Below, piece by piece: positions 1 to 13,600 of a DNA stretch of 64,000 nucleotides; the stretch's first letter is position 1, and each line of letters opens with the position of its first letter. Under the pieces are notes generated by a model. It had not been told where the DNA came from. It did no database searches and saw only the letters and a program-made list of their open reading frames with translations. The position numbers were made by a program, and so were the translations under genes. The stretch covers positions 24,258,211-24,322,210 of the forward strand of contig CM075104.1 in the NCBI GenBank assembly GCA_037576195.1, written 5' to 3'. The DNA is from Phytoseiulus persimilis. Lineage: Eukaryota > Arthropoda > Arachnida > Mesostigmata > Phytoseiidae.

Positions 1-940
1 ATGCTGAATGCAGCGCGCGTCCGGCGATTACATTCAGGCGCTCTGAAACAGAAACAATATCAGAGATTGTGGTCATCTTTAACGTTTTTCGAGGAGCTAG
101 GAATAGGGTTTAAGCGGGCTATCTGAATGACCATCACGTGAGGAATGAGGTTCCGCCATCGCCTTTTTCCAATCGAAGTTGGGGAGGGCTATTCGCACCA
201 TGATTGATGTTCCTTCAACCCATTCTGACGTATGAAGTACGAAAGTCCCTAAGTAAGAGGATCCATTCTATGAGCGACTCTCGTTTCGATCGGGAAGTTA
301 GCGTCGCTAATCAAACCACGCGTGGTCGATGAGCCAGAAATGCGACTCTTGAAAACAAAGGGCTCTCAGTCGGGGGAGGATATGGCCTCTGGTTAGCGAC
401 TGGCGAGCCTCCGACCATTCGTTGCTGTAGGAACCACCGCTCACTAGTGTGGAATGGAGAATCCGGATTCGATCTCCCTGGATCTTACATATGCGCATAT
501 GTTCCCTTGCATTCCGGAGGTGGATTGTTTTCGCATTCGTAGATCACATTTCGCCGTTCTCCCATCGACATGAGATGCCTTTCGTTTTCTTTAGCTTCCT
601 CGATGCTTAATCGGGATGATGCCCCAGTCGGTGAGGGAATCCTTCCTGAGAGTGTTTTTGTCCTCGCATCCCAGATTGACGTCTTCGTCGGTTTCCGCAA
701 ATTCGCATCGAGCGCAAAATGCGATTCGATCGAAGGATCACGTGAGCTTCGTCGGCTCTTGGTGTTGAGACTTGCTGCTTCGACTAGAGCTGAGGTCGTC
801 CAAATTTTCCGATATTGGCACCCCAGGGCGCCGGGGGGGCGGCCGCCGGATGGTACCAGAAGATGCGTCTCCTCGTTCTCACAGTAATTTCAAGAAGATT
901 CCGCCCTGGTCTGCTCACACGCTCACCTCGATCTGACCGT
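1..940. other. No supported gene
   Basis: Short open stretches exist on both strands, but none has a recognisable domain, a credible start or matching splice sites. Nothing else was seen. Confidence 0.5.
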
Positions 941-1140
941 ATATCCGGGGCCTCATGGAGGTGATTCCGGGATGATCTGACTACACTCCTCGGGGCCTGT
1001 GGAGATGATGCCGGACTCGAATTGACCATAATTGATCTTCTCAATGGACCCCTGGAGGTATGATCGAGTCGACCTCGGAATCGCCTCCATATGCCCCGGA
1101 AAGTATGTGAGATCAGCCCTGGAATCACCTCCATGGGCTC
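941..1140. repeat. Inverted-repeat cluster (foldback-like)
   Basis: The segment starting CATGGAGGTGATTCC at about 954 recurs inverted near 1,113–1,137, read as GGAATCACCTCCATG on the plus strand. A second diverged inverted copy lies near 1,075–1,100 (GGAATCGCCTCCATATGCCCC region). A related GGAGATGATGCCGGACTCGA block sits between them near 1,001. The block looks like a small palindromic repeat element. No protein is encoded and no target-site duplication was identified. Confidence 0.6.
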
Positions 1141-4100
1141 CTGAATGCATGGTCAGATCAAGGAGAACGCATGATCAGACCAGGGCGAAATTATCTCCAG
1201 CAGGCGGCAAGAACGAGCGAAAGCGAGCTAGCAAAAGAATCGTCTGGCGACTTTCGATACCAGTGACCATTCCTCGGAACCCGCGGCATCCCCGGCAGCC
1301 AAACTTCATCTTCCAAGCGATACTCCTCGTCGGTGGCTGGACTACGCCGTTTTCCAGGGTGCCTTCTTTCAAGGGCTCGACACGGACATTTGAGGACGCA
1401 TTAAAGAATCGAAATCAGGCCTGGGACCCCAGAAGACGTCCCAAGATCAGGAAAGCGTGACTCCCCCCTGAGAGTTGACGGTATATCTCGGACGAAGAAC
1501 GTCGGATTTTTGGGCGGTTGTCAGGACTTCATACTCGGTGAAATCCACTGAAGCCCAGTGAATCGAAGCGTGTTCGGAAATAAAGGGCGAAACGTCTCAT
1601 CTCCGAGGAGCTATTCCGAATTTAGCCGCTTATAACTTAGCATGTGACACGTGTTTCTCACGGAACGCATCCCTAAACTGGAGAAGGATGTTTTACCTAA
1701 GGGATCCACTGTGAACTTTGAATCCGCTCGAGGCTGACAGTGACGGAGTGTCTCCAGCAGCGGACTCGGAGGAAACTAACCAGAGAGGAAGGAGCAGAGA
1801 TTCTCGAGAAGAGATGGAACCAGCGGAGCGAATTAACGCTTCATTTAAACCATCTCTCGTGTGCTTCCGCTGTCTGAGATATGTTGTCTGTCTTACATTC
1901 TACACCGAACTGGCGTCCTCCGTGCCGCCAATTATAGTCGGGAGCGAATGGAAATCCCCTCGATGCTTCCGAATAATTAATCACTCGACAGCATTCAGCT
2001 CCCTCATCAAGTCCGCGAGCTCAGCTAGTGACAACGCTCGCGGTGTTTTTTGCGCAGACCTGTCTCTTTAGAAGGCGAGAAAACTGATCGAAGGGGTCTT
2101 AAAAACCTGAGAAGCTCCAGCTTTGTCAGCGTGAGTCGATCGTGTCAGTGTGATGTCGTCGTTGCGATGGTCAGACGCGGATGGATTACTGAACACGCTG
2201 TAGATCAGGTACCCGGGATGGGATCCAGGCTGCTCTTTCGAGTACTCGTTTCGGATGGAGGAATATGGGAAAGCCTCAGATACCGGACTGATCTAGGGCG
2301 CACTTGGGAGCCGTAGAGCGGTATGGAACGTTCCTCAAGCTCAGAGACGAGCTCAACAGCCTGTGACTGAACCTTTTTTTTTTTTCTGCGAGAGATTCCT
2401 CTGCAAACGCTGCGTAAGCTGAGCCGGGACTCCGACACTGAGCGCCCATCTCTAGAGCCACTCGCATAATCATCCTTCTCTCGAGCATCACGTAAATTAC
2501 CTTTGCGAGGATAAGGATCCACTCGTAAGAGCTCCTGAGTGGTAAAATTGCAAATCATTGAACCGGTCAAAATTTTCAACGGCAGACTCTGTTCACAGCC
2601 GATGAATCGTCTCGAGCTGTTGCGAGAATTTTCGGGTCAAAGGCCGAACGGAGTCGCTTGAAAACAGTTTTTTTTTCTTTAAATAATCGAGCGCGGCAAG
2701 CTGAAGTGAACTGAGCAAGGAGGGCGAGACGGATGCCCATCGGGGCGTAAGTTGTGAAGCGCGGTGAATGAACCCGTCGAAGCGAAATAGGTCACCACAG
2801 AGAGTTTAGAGCACTTTATACCAACATTCGGGCTGATGCAAGACGAACGCGTCACATACTTTGCTCAAACACGGCACACGGGTTCAGTAGTCTCATTCTC
2901 TCTGGAGCCGTTCGTCGCTTCAGTTCGATTCGCACTCTCCGTATCTGCGGTGAGCAAGAACGTTCGCTCAGCACCACTCGACAAGCTGTACTCCGAGTCG
3001 TGCACAGTGAGCACCGTATCAATGACTTGATTGCGGCACTTCGACGCATGAGCCCCGTGCCGTCCAAGGACAATTATCCGCAAAGGCACAAAAAACGCGA
3101 GTCTATTGGAGCGAGAACCTCGCGGGTGATCGATAGTGTCTGACTCAATGCGAGATATCAACCGTCCGGTAGGGGATCGAGTCGAACGTGGGAGTTCTCT
3201 TCGCGATGGGGCATTGGGACCCATTGACTCAGGATTTCCCGGGATATGTGATGGATTGACTTCGGGAAAGTACCACGAATAACGGTGCCTCAAATCGAAA
3301 GACCGAAACTACGAGTTGACGAATGATTCCCAAGGTTCGGTTTAGTAATTGTACTGTTCACGGAATTTCACGAACGCCGTCGTTTTTACAGGACATCGAA
3401 GGACCCGCTCTGAGCTTTGGTACAGCTCCGAAGTCTATGATGGGTGAACTTCGAAACCGTACTGGAGAGCCTCAGTCCACGAGAGGAGGTTTCTTTCATG
3501 AAGTTCTCTTCGAAACACGGAACGGGGAGCGCCACAAATCAGGACGGAGAACAACGGAGAAAAATACAATCCTGGCTTGGCGCCTTCGATCGATCGGCTG
3601 TGGTCTGCCAGCGGAGAACTGTTATGTGAGTGTCAAGCAGCACTGCCTGAAGACGGCAGGCTCCTCGGACTTCGCTTATCTCCAGAGCACAGCCTTCTTT
3701 CGAGTCGGCCGTTGTTGGAGAAACGGGTTCGGGAGATTTTTTGTACTGCGAGCGTAGGCCAATTTAGAGTGCTTTGTTGCTGTTACGACGATGCTCCTCG
3801 TTACAAATTGGTTGGCCGGCTTACTTGGCCTGGGACCCTTGCTCCTCTGCTCGAGGGCAGTTGAGCGGGAGCTCGGATGACAGGCGGGCGGGCGGACAGG
3901 CAAGGTTGCCTTCTTGTTCGTTTGGGTGGGGTGGAACGAAAAAACGAGTTTTTCAAGTCTCCCTCTAGAGACTACGGCCAATTCCGATAAGTGCTCGCCG
4001 CTTGCCTTCCACCCTCACCCCCCCCCCCCCCCTCCCTCCCTCTCAGCCTCTGTCGAATTCTTCAATGAAAAATTGCCAGAACTATTTTTGAGTCCCCGGA

Positions 4101-7100
4101 AAGAATCGACATTCGAAACACCAGAGCTCGACGAGCGAGGGTCTTCAACCGCTCAAGTGTCTCACTCAGTTATGGAGAGAACTGGCAGACATCCCGGAAG
4201 CCGCAGGAATAAGCCCATGGCAAGCCAGCCTCGCAGAGCTTTCCTTTTTCCTCGGCTGCCGTTACTTTATTCCTTCCCGAGTCGGCTCCTCTTCCGTTTC
4301 CTCTCTGGGAAAATTAAAAATCAAAAGTTTTCCCATAGCCATCTGCAAATCTGCTCCGTCCGCGCTTCCTCCTCTCTGTGGCGAACGACAAGCCGACGAC
4401 GCGACCATCCATGTTGAACGGAGCTGCGAACGTCTGCCAAACAATGAAACTTACCCTTCCCTAGATTGGATTCGTACCACTTCGGAAACAGAGGAGAATA
4501 CAGCGCAAAACGACCTCGTCTGAGCTCCTTTCGCGCCCGACATGAATGCAATGAACGTGCGCTCGAGTCAATGAACGTCGATGACCGCAAGCTTCCCGGA
4601 ATAGACTCGGAAAGTCGCCGAGAGCCGAGCAACTTCTTATCATCGAAGTTGCCGTGACTTTTCCGAACGTCTTTCAAACCTTTCAAGAACTTATCCATTT
4701 AGACATTTTCGTTGCCGCTTCCATTCGAAATGGGGGGCTTTCCTTCTGCAATCCGATTATAAACTTTTGGATTCCCTGTCGTACATTGTGGTCTGCCAAG
4801 CCGCTCTCCTCCTTTCTTCGCGGTTTGGCTTTGGTTTGATGACGGCACGCCGCTCTTTGCTCTGGCGCGATGTCAGAGAATTGGCTCGGTTGTCAGCTTC
4901 GCTGGAAATTCTCCAACGGCTCTAAAAAAGCTCGGCCGTGTCCATCGTAGAACCCGCGGAGTGGAGAACCAGTGAGGTTTACCGAGGGCATCTGAGGGAG
5001 AATTTCGCAAACGTGGGGAAGTCTGCGACCAGGGCTGCAGTAAGTTGTTCGGCAGCTTCAGAGCGAGCCGAAATACATTTTGATTCAGCGTGCACCCCAT
5101 CGGAGTTGTTATTCTAGTGTGTACGAGTGAGCGATGACCTAAGATGCTCACCAACGCCACCATCGTCACCAAGACCAGCCGCTGTCGCTACCTCCACCGT
5201 CACCAGTTGAAGAGTTTACTCAGATAACAAACGGAGGCGAAGGAAACCGAGTTGATGCCGACCGGCCCCTCCGCGGAGAACACCCTCCGACCGAAATGTC
5301 CGGTTGCCGGCCCATTCGCCAATACAGATGAAATGTCAACAAAGTTATAACACTGGCTGACCGGCCGCCGTTCTTCGGGGTTCGACCAGGGTGACACAAT
5401 TACGAAAAACTGCTCTACTCGGAGAGGTCGATCGCGGTGGACCATATCGATAGTGATGACATTCCCGAATTTCTGAAACTTCTTCCGTTCAAGCTGTTCC
5501 GCTGGAAAGTCATTCGAGTTCGCTGGACCACTCTCCAATGCTGTGAATCGCCTAAGCCTCTCTCCTGGAACTCGGTTTTGCTTCCAAACTCGACGAAGAG
5601 CTCCAATCTCACCTGTTTCGAGGTCAATGCCTCCAGACTAAGAGCTCTTTGCCGGTGGTTCGTCGCTGGTGGCTTATCAGAGCGGCCGCGTTGCTTATCA
5701 GCTCTCATCAACGAAACCAGAGTCTGAGCGTGGGGTTGCCATCAGCGGCAGTCAGTATAGGAAGAGGAGGAACTATTCAGAGCCCCTTTGCGCTTTGTTG
5801 CCCGTAGAGATAACGTCATGCAACCGACCTGTCGAGTTCCTCTCCTCGAGCAATCCTTGGCCTCTCGACAGGCTGGAAGTTCATAGAGCTCGCGCTCATC
5901 CGAAAAAGGTCGGACAAGCAAAATCGGATTGAGGCTCGGATTGATAATCCAGCAAGAGGGCGTTTTCGATACGTTCTGATTATCTGGGCTCGATATCGGC
6001 GCGAAGGCCAAGCGACAGAGGCCGATGACCGCGCTGCCCGGAGCCAGCCAGGCATTCATGGAAGGCAACCTCAGCGGCCACGAGTGCTCAAAACTAGCGT
6101 CGAAACTTTTCAAGCTTCGCCCGTCGTCGTCGTCGACTTTGTCATTCAGGAAGTAATTCGTCATCAACACTAGACGGCTGCTGACGAGCGACTTCCGTTA
6201 TGAAAATCATGGGAATGAGCAAGATAGGCACACTGACCCGAGACACAAGCACTCCCCCCCCCACCTCCCCCGCAGTTTTCGAGAGCAGTTTCTCTTCGCC
6301 GCCGTCGCGTTCCGAGCCTCAGCTCTGAATTCACAAGACGCGAGCCCCTCGAAAGTTTCGCCGATGGTAAAGCTGACCGGATCACTCGGTACCTCAATCA
6401 AGAACTGAGAGCACCGAGACGAGTTCGCTGTCACTACGCCCTACCGTGAGTTTCGTGAAGGGTGGTCCAAATAAATCGAAGCGAGATACATTGCAACCAC
6501 GGAAGCTCCTCACCACGCGGCGAGAAATCCTCCGCCGTTATGTCGAAACGTGCTATTGTTGTAAACAAAGCTTCTTCCCAAGTTCTGCCAGGGTGGGGAG
6601 GTTCGAACGAATAATTTCCACGTTTGACCGCGGATCCTGATAACGGAGCAGTTCATCGAAATGAAGTTTCATCCGAGAGTGGGAACAAGGAGCCAGGATG
6701 GCGATGAAGGAATACCGTCTGGCAGACGGGCAATCGGCTGTTGGCTCGAAATGCTCCGGAATCGAGTCCCGTGGCGGACCCTCTTCCAGTTTTATCTTTC
6801 GTGTGGTCTGTTTTTGCGTTATTCGACAACTTTGCGCGACCACGGGCACCATTCAACAACGCTCAGATCCAACTTGTTCTGCGGCTTGAGCTACGTTACA
6901 GGATCCGTCCCCCATTACCTCAAGAACATTAGATCGTCAGCCCCGTCAACACTGAAGCATCATCTCAGATCAGCCGAACAAAAGTGCCGCTATTTCGTGA
7001 GTGCATGTAACATCTGTGGAGATTGCAGCGGGACTCATCCGAACAATGACATCTTCGAGGTCTGTCGCCTCGCAGTTGAAGCATTAATCATGAGGATTTT

Positions 7101-7500
7101 ATACGCTTCCATTGTCTTCCTTGATTACATAGAGCCGATTGCGAGCTGCGTAGGAACAAGTTTCCAGTTCGTCGATCTCAAAATTTGTCAATTCGAGGAA
7201 TGGTGGGAGACGATTCCTTGGATAGCCTCTCAGGGTGAACGAGAGGTCTCCGACTTCGATTTCTGACACTTCACCAGAACGGCACCGAAAGATTTTATCA
7301 ATTCGGGACTGGAAGACGACCTCCTCAATGAGCTTCGAAATCTCCATGGACGGGAGTTTTGATCTGGCTGTGATCAGGTGCCCCGAGGGTTGCGCTTCTC
7401 TTCCCTCGATCGATTGTGTTCCAGGGGTGAGCAATAAAAGGAATAGTTGCGTCACGTAGTAATCGCTTCTTCCGAGTTACGCCATGACAGAAAATATGAG
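1141..7500. other. Mostly featureless; one weak minus-strand coding candidate near 6.55–7.45 kb
   Basis: No gene is supported here. There is a run of 15 C at 4,018–4,032. A minus-strand reading between about 7,415 and 7,100 has protein-like composition (for example GEVSEIEVGDLSFTLRG) and could be an exon. A second minus-strand stretch near 6,680–6,558 ends in a stop after PTLAELGKKLCLQQ. Neither has a clear start, and the splice sites are ordinary, so I do not call a gene. Confidence 0.3.
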
Positions 7501-7503
7501 CGA

Positions 7504-8181
7504 GCTGGGCAAACCAGTCGACATCATTTCCCGGAGTCCGGAATCCACCGCGGACCAGCCAAACCGACGAATCATTTTCCCTGGTCCGATGGTCCGGAAA
7601 GTGATTTCCCGTTAGGAGAGACCCTGCTGAGTGATTTCACACCGATTTAGCCCTACTTCCGCTGATTCGGTCATCCTCCACTAAACATACAGCACCGCAC
7701 TGCAGATCGGAATCGGGTCGGTCTGCCCAGTCCGGAAACTATCCGCCCCAAACCGATGATTTGTCGGACTAGCCAGTCCGATGAGTCATTCTCCCTGGTC
7801 TGATGGCCCGGAAAGTGATTCTCCGAGAAAAAGGGCCCCGCTGAGGCATTCCACACCGATTTAGCCCCAACTCTCCTTCCGGGGAATCACTTTCCGGACC
7901 GTCGGACCAGGGAGAATGATTTTTCCGGACTGGGCAGTCACACCCGTTCCGATCGGCAGTGCGCTGCTGAATGTTTCAGTAGAGGATGTCCGGATCGGCG
8001 GAATCGGGGCTTGATCGGCGTGAAGTCCCTTAGCAGGGTCTTTTCTAACAAACAATCACTTCCCGGACCATCGGACCACGGAACATGATTCATCGGACTA
8101 GCCTGTACAAAAAATTCGAATTCCGGAGCGGTTGGTCCGCGGCGGTCTCGGGATTCCGGGAAATGATGTCCACAAACCAGC
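7504..8181. mobile_element. Nested foldback element of about 680 bp (non-coding, MITE-like)
   Basis: The outer arms are 7,504–7,737 and 7,922–8,181 in opposite orientation. For example, GACATCATTTCCCGG near 7,520 matches the reverse complement of the stretch ending 8,170, and CTGCCCAGTCCGG near 7,723–7,735 pairs with CCGGACTGGGCAG at 7,925–7,937. The centre (about 7,786–7,920) is itself an inverted repeat of the same ATCATT..CCCTGGTCCGATGGTCCGGAAAGTGATT theme. Four partial copies, two per orientation, are therefore packed together. There is no transposase reading frame, so it would be non-autonomous. Confidence 0.75.
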
Positions 8182-10002
8182 TTTGTTACTTCGCTGGTGT
8201 GAAGCTCCGAACCCACCAATCACTCCCTACGCGCTGATGCGTTATTCTCCGCCGTGACGACGGATTCCTGGGCATACAACCCTCTCTCGGGTTGAATAAA
8301 ATCAGATGTTGCCTCCCTGTTTCTCAGGTCAGATCATCGCTCAAACAAGCGGCCGAAGACCTTGCAATCTCTCTACCCGTCGTAGACTGATTCCCTCTGA
8401 CTGAACAGAGCCATGGGTACTGTTTCTCCAATAATGGTCACTGATGTTCTCTAATGAGGATTACTGACTTCGATGAATGAACTAGGGATGCCGTTCCCGG
8501 ATTCCAAAGGGATCTCCCGATGCCCGGGCCGTGCGAAACTCTGCCCCCAACCACGGGCCGTGCGAAACGCTGCCCTCAACCCCGGGCCCGAGACCATGAT
8601 GTGCGGGGTGGACCGCCCCTCGCGCTCCTCCCCCTACGCTACTGATGAGAACTCATACTGGAGGACCATCTAACGAATGAGCTGCTCAGCAGCTGTGAGA
8701 GTCCCTTTAGAATGTGGAACATGACATAGAGAGGAGAGTTTCTACAGAGTCAGGCAAGACGGAGGGATGGCACGTTGGCGTTCCCTCATTGTGACTCCAA
8801 CATATGGATTCGAGTTCTTTTGGCCACAAATTGCCGATATTCGTCATTCGTGCGATTAGTTTGTGCGAGTTTGATTCGAGCTCCATCCAGCGTCGGAATT
8901 TGAACAAGCAGAACGGATATGGACTCATAGTCTTCGCGTTTCCTGCATTTGAGTAACGTGAGATTCAACTAGTCTTGATGGCAGTATCTCGCACGCACAT
9001 ACCCTCGCGCCCACAACTTCGGCCGCGAACGTGACCCGGCACACCACAGCACTATCGAACTTTTCGATGAGGGCATTTCCACAGGGAATGAAGCAGTATC
9101 GAACCACATATCGTCATAAGAGACGTTCCACATCCTGTTCTCATTTGAACATGGAGAACAAAGCCTACCAGCTGAGCTCAGAAAGGTGAGATCATTTGAT
9201 GATCTCATCACATTCATATCAATGTGAACGGCCTGCTTGATACGCATTACGAAGTATCTCAATCTGAGGTTCGATGGACCCCAGTCTCAATCTACGATTC
9301 TCTCGCTCCGTGATAGCAAGACGATCCCCTCCACGTGAGATGGAACATTACCTGCAGAGAGTCAACATCCGACTTGAGTGAAAGATAGAGCTGGAGAGAG
9401 CTCTGATTAGTCTCGCTCCGATTCGCAGTCACCTCAAAGCTTCGGCGATAAGCTCGCCGATATGTTTCGACTGGATTGTAGCTCCGAGAATTCTGGCCGA
9501 GCTTTGTTAAGCTCATTCAGATCGACCAAGGAGGATTTATGTATCTGGAAGAGGAACGCCGTGGAGATCAGATCGCCGAAGCTTCTGCTGAAGTTTTCTG
9601 CGAGCGTTCCCACAGGTTTTCGAGGCGCACTCATGTCGACTACCAACTTCAGTTACTTGATAGAATACTGGACTTTCTTTCGAGCGTGAATCAGTATGAC
9701 ATCTTTGTCCAAGGAAGGGAGGAGGCAGAATATGCCGATGAGCGACGTCAGCGTAGCTTCACCGACCTCTCCAAATCGCGCAGGCTGAGTTTCGTTACCT
9801 TTGATAAGCCAATGCCGTAGAGAGCCGTATCAAAACATCAGTTCTTCGCTCGAAATTGACACATCACGCTTGACCCACACAGTATTTCAATGCGTCACTT
9901 TATTGCCGGATTCGGGTTCCGCCCAGAAGTTCGACTAGAAATCCTCCGTCGAGTGATCGGTGCTAGAGCTGCACTCTCATCACGGAACGCCATTCCAGGC
10001 TA
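8182..10002. other. No supported gene; short direct repeat at 8,525–8,585
   Basis: Two imperfect tandem copies of a unit of about 29 bp beginning GGGCCGTGCGAAAC lie at 8,526–8,583. No coding signal with splice sites was seen in the remainder. Confidence 0.45.
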
Positions 10003-10651
10003 GCGGAAAATTACCCTAAAATCCTTCAGCTGATGGACCTCATTTCCAGTTTTCTCCCGAAGAAACTGTGTCATAAGACGAACTTACCGGATAGCGTACT
10101 TATCAGATAACGATATTGACAGATAACGAGCTTATCAGATCACAAACGCATCAAGAAGAGGAGGAAATAGGGATTGCGCGTCAAGGACCATTGAAGCTCG
10201 GAGAATTTTTTCGACGTTTGGGAAGGGTCCGGAAGTGATGATTTCGATGGAGTTCTGGTGATGATCTCCGGTCGCACTCGGAATAGTTTCGAGAACCCGG
10301 GAAGAATTCGAGAATGTTCTAGAGATGAATTTGGGATGAATTCGTGCGCATCGAAAAAATTACAGCGGACAATTTCAGCTTCGGTATAATTCTGAGCTTT
10401 CGCTGGCATAGAGTGAGGAGCGTTCCGGGAATCCTTCCGGACAAATGTGGGGATGGCCCTCCGATGGGTTCGTGATGAAGTTGAATTCCCCTGTTTCCCA
10501 TTTGCAAAGTTGGTTATCTGATAAGTTCGTAATCTGTCATCCCATTCATCTGTCAAGTTCGTCATTTATCAAGTTCGTTATCTGATAAGATTTTTCATCT
10601 GATGAGTCCCCGATCTAATAAGTTCTTTATTTGCGGATTTTACGGTAACTG
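10003..10651. mobile_element. MITE-like element with terminal inverted repeats and subterminal CTTATCAGATAAC repeats
   Basis: The ends are inverted: TTACCCTAAAATCC at 10,011–10,024 pairs with GGATTTTACGGTAA at 10,634–10,647 (13 of 14 positions). Inside each end are several copies of a GATAA-rich unit, CTTATCAGATAAC and variants (GACAGATAACG, TTACCGGATAGC). They lie in one orientation at 10,080–10,142 and inverted at 10,512–10,622 (GTTATCTGATAAG). The core (10,145–10,500) has no recognisable transposase. This fits a non-autonomous DNA transposon with repeated subterminal binding sites. The family is not known to me. Confidence 0.7.
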
Positions 10652-13600
10652 ATTGAGATGTTGAGATCGTTTTTGTCGGTAATCTACGATGATGTCGTTG
10701 ATGGTTCCCGGGATACTATTCGAAGGCGCAGTATCTCGATGGCACTCGAGCCGATGGGCAACGACCTTCGACTGGACACCGATCGGTCGCGGAAACCGAT
10801 TCCGATTCTCAACCCTCGGCGGATGGCTAGCGGTTGACTTCCACCCCATGGAGCTTTGCCGTGGAGCATTCTTGGAGCATACAAGCGACCTGCAGAGCTG
10901 AATGCAGCATGTCTCTCATGGATTTTTTTTCCCGAATCAGCACATCGGAGTGGACTCCGAAGCCGGGCGATACCGGAGGAGATTCATTCTCCGGGAATGG
11001 GGATGGATTTCTCCCATCGAGTCGCTGCTTTTGAAGGCGTGACGTGGGGGAAAACCTGTCTCAAACAATCAAGGCATCGCGGGTGCTCTTCTATCTGATT
11101 CTCAACTGCTGCATGCCGACTCAACTCTTCCATGTGCTCCTGTGCATAAGTCACACATTCCGACTCGTGCTTTCTTCGAGTCCCTCGATTGACTTGTGAG
11201 CTGCCAACTGCTGTTCTGTCGTTTCGGATTCCGCAACTTCCCCAGCAAAATTCTCGCGCTTCTGCCGATGGATTTGCCATTTACAATGAGGCATTCGATT
11301 CCTCCAGCATTCCTGGGAGGAATGGGGGCAGCAGCTATTTAACTCAGCTGCAGCGCCGCACCGTCGAAGTCCATCTGGTTCTCCGGAGTCTGGGAGGAAA
11401 TTTTCTCAGAGAAGCAACAACCTGTTCTCGAAGTACAGCGCCCTTGAAGGAGGTGGCTTTGATCTGTCCCATTTTCAGCGGAGATTTAAATCTGTCACAG
11501 AACTGGAACTCTCGATGTCTCAGGTCGTCGGCTCGCTTGTCGCTGGCTACTTGCAAGCAGGCAGGCTTGCTCGGTCGTCTGCATTTCTTGCGTTCCATCC
11601 GTTGTGAGCACCTGCACAAAGCGAGTTATGCGTCGAGGCAAGTGCTCTTCGACCTCTACCTGTTCGATGGAGCTGGCCACCGAGTCCATATGCCATATCG
11701 GCCTTCTTGACGACCAACAAAGAAGGAGCAACGGTCGCTGAGATGCCCCGACATCGAACTATTCACATCCATCCGGCAGTCCTGCTAGTCCGCCGAGCGG
11801 CGAACTGTCGAAACCTAGGCCAGGCAGTCAGCCCGAGCAGGATCGGGCAGTCGGGCATCGGGTCGGCCGCGCGGGCGACCTCTGGCTTGGTTGAGTCCGC
11901 CTGCCCCGGAGCTGGCGGCGCTGGAGTTCTGGAGGCATTCGTCGATTGTGTTCTCCAACAACACGACGCCGCACGGATTCGGAGTTCGATTCGAGGAGCC
12001 TGTTCGAATTCTTCCGTTTCGATTCAACTCGGCACCAGCGAGCCGAGCCCTGGAGTCCGACCCTCAAGATTCGAGAGCGCCGTCACGCAGTCCGTGAAAA
12101 CTGCTGCGTTTCCTCAAGCAGACACTCGACGAGCTATTGTACAGAGCCCAATGACGAATCGGTTGCGGTTGCGTTCTGGTTTCAAACTAGATTCGACTCC
12201 AATGAGCGGTGACCAATTTACGCTGGCGCGCTCAATTGTGCGAGAAATTACTCGTATGACTCTCAACGACGTGCCGGCTCGGTGTCCCGCAGATGAAAGG
12301 AACCGGATTCGATTCCTGTGGAGAGTATGTGTTGCTCTATCGCAGTGGAACGATGAAGCAATTCTGTGGAAACGCCGACCGCAGAGCTCGTTGAGCGCTA
12401 CGAGCTCATTGACAGCTCGAAGTTGAGAACCCGGTGTTCACACCGAGGGTATCATGACGGGTTCGCTTTACAACGAGATTCAGCTTGTTTGTCTCTGCTG
12501 GATATTGAATCTCGAACAGAGCTCAAATCATTGTTCACACCCGGTGATGTGTGAGCTCATCAAGAGCCACTTGTTTGTTAACTCAGTGCGGCTAATATCC
12601 ACTCACACGATCCCCCAGAGCCACGAAATCTGATGTGTACTCGTGAGAACCTGGATATTTGTCCCCAAAATCGCTGTCTCTCCCAGTTTGGGGCAAAAAA
12701 ATTACCGCGCGCATGCTGTCAGGTGAATATGGCACCGACCCGCTCTCTATTTACTTCGACCGTCGCTGATCTAGCTACGCCTACTTGAGTAGATCCTCGT
12801 TGATAGGACATCGATGTCGTCATTGAACACCTGTGCTTGGCTCGTCCTGTGGATAGAGGAACAAAGTTTCGGTCGGCAACAATTTTTCGAGGATCGCGAA
12901 ATATCGCAATTTGTCTACAAACTTGCAAAATACTCGACGATGTGCCGCACCTTGTGCGAATATCGCGGACGCTCCAAATTTTTCAGCGGCGAGGGTCGCA
13001 CGAAGCCTGCATTGTTGTCGAAGAACTTGGGCAGTAAAACCGAAAAAGTCTCGTTTTTTGGTGGGAATTCCTTGCTGAGGAATCCGACGTTGTGAAACCG
13101 AAATACAGTGAGAGAGCTCGGGCAGGTGGAAGTATATGGCCCCGGTTCGGCGCCATAGTTTTGCGCAGTAGAGCCCTGACAAGATTGCAATCATGTCACA
13201 AGAAAACGTGCCGTGCGCTCTTGCATTGAGTTGAAAAACCGGTCGTGGAAATCAGAAACGTTGAAGCCTGATCATCCGTTCATTGGAAACTGCTGAAACG
13301 GGTCCGAGACTAATCCCTAATCCTGATGAGGCTGCTCTGAGCCATTCAAGAATATTCACTACGGCTTCAAAGCCTCGAGAGATTTGTCTCACTCGAAAGC
13401 AAGCTCTGAAGCCGTTTTCCGCTGGTTTCCACGGGGAACAGGCCGTCTCGGCGGCATTGGTTAGCGTGAAACAGCTGTTCGTCTGGGGACAGTGACGGTT
13501 GAAGCAAGGCGCGCACGGATATCTGCTCTTCTTAGAAGAAGCCACCTGCTTTCTACTGCGAGCCGGTCGTGTTTTGGCGATTTTTTGGACACTTCTGCTG

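Noticed and set aside
6661-7266. A 201-codon plus-strand frame with ATG
   Set aside because: Composition is not protein-like, no family was recognised, and the opposite strand of the same interval looks more like coding sequence.
11707-12426. A 240-codon plus-strand open stretch
   Set aside because: It has a TTG rather than ATG start, low-complexity Arg/Ser-rich content, no domain and no splice-site support. One or two such stretches are expected by chance in a window this size.
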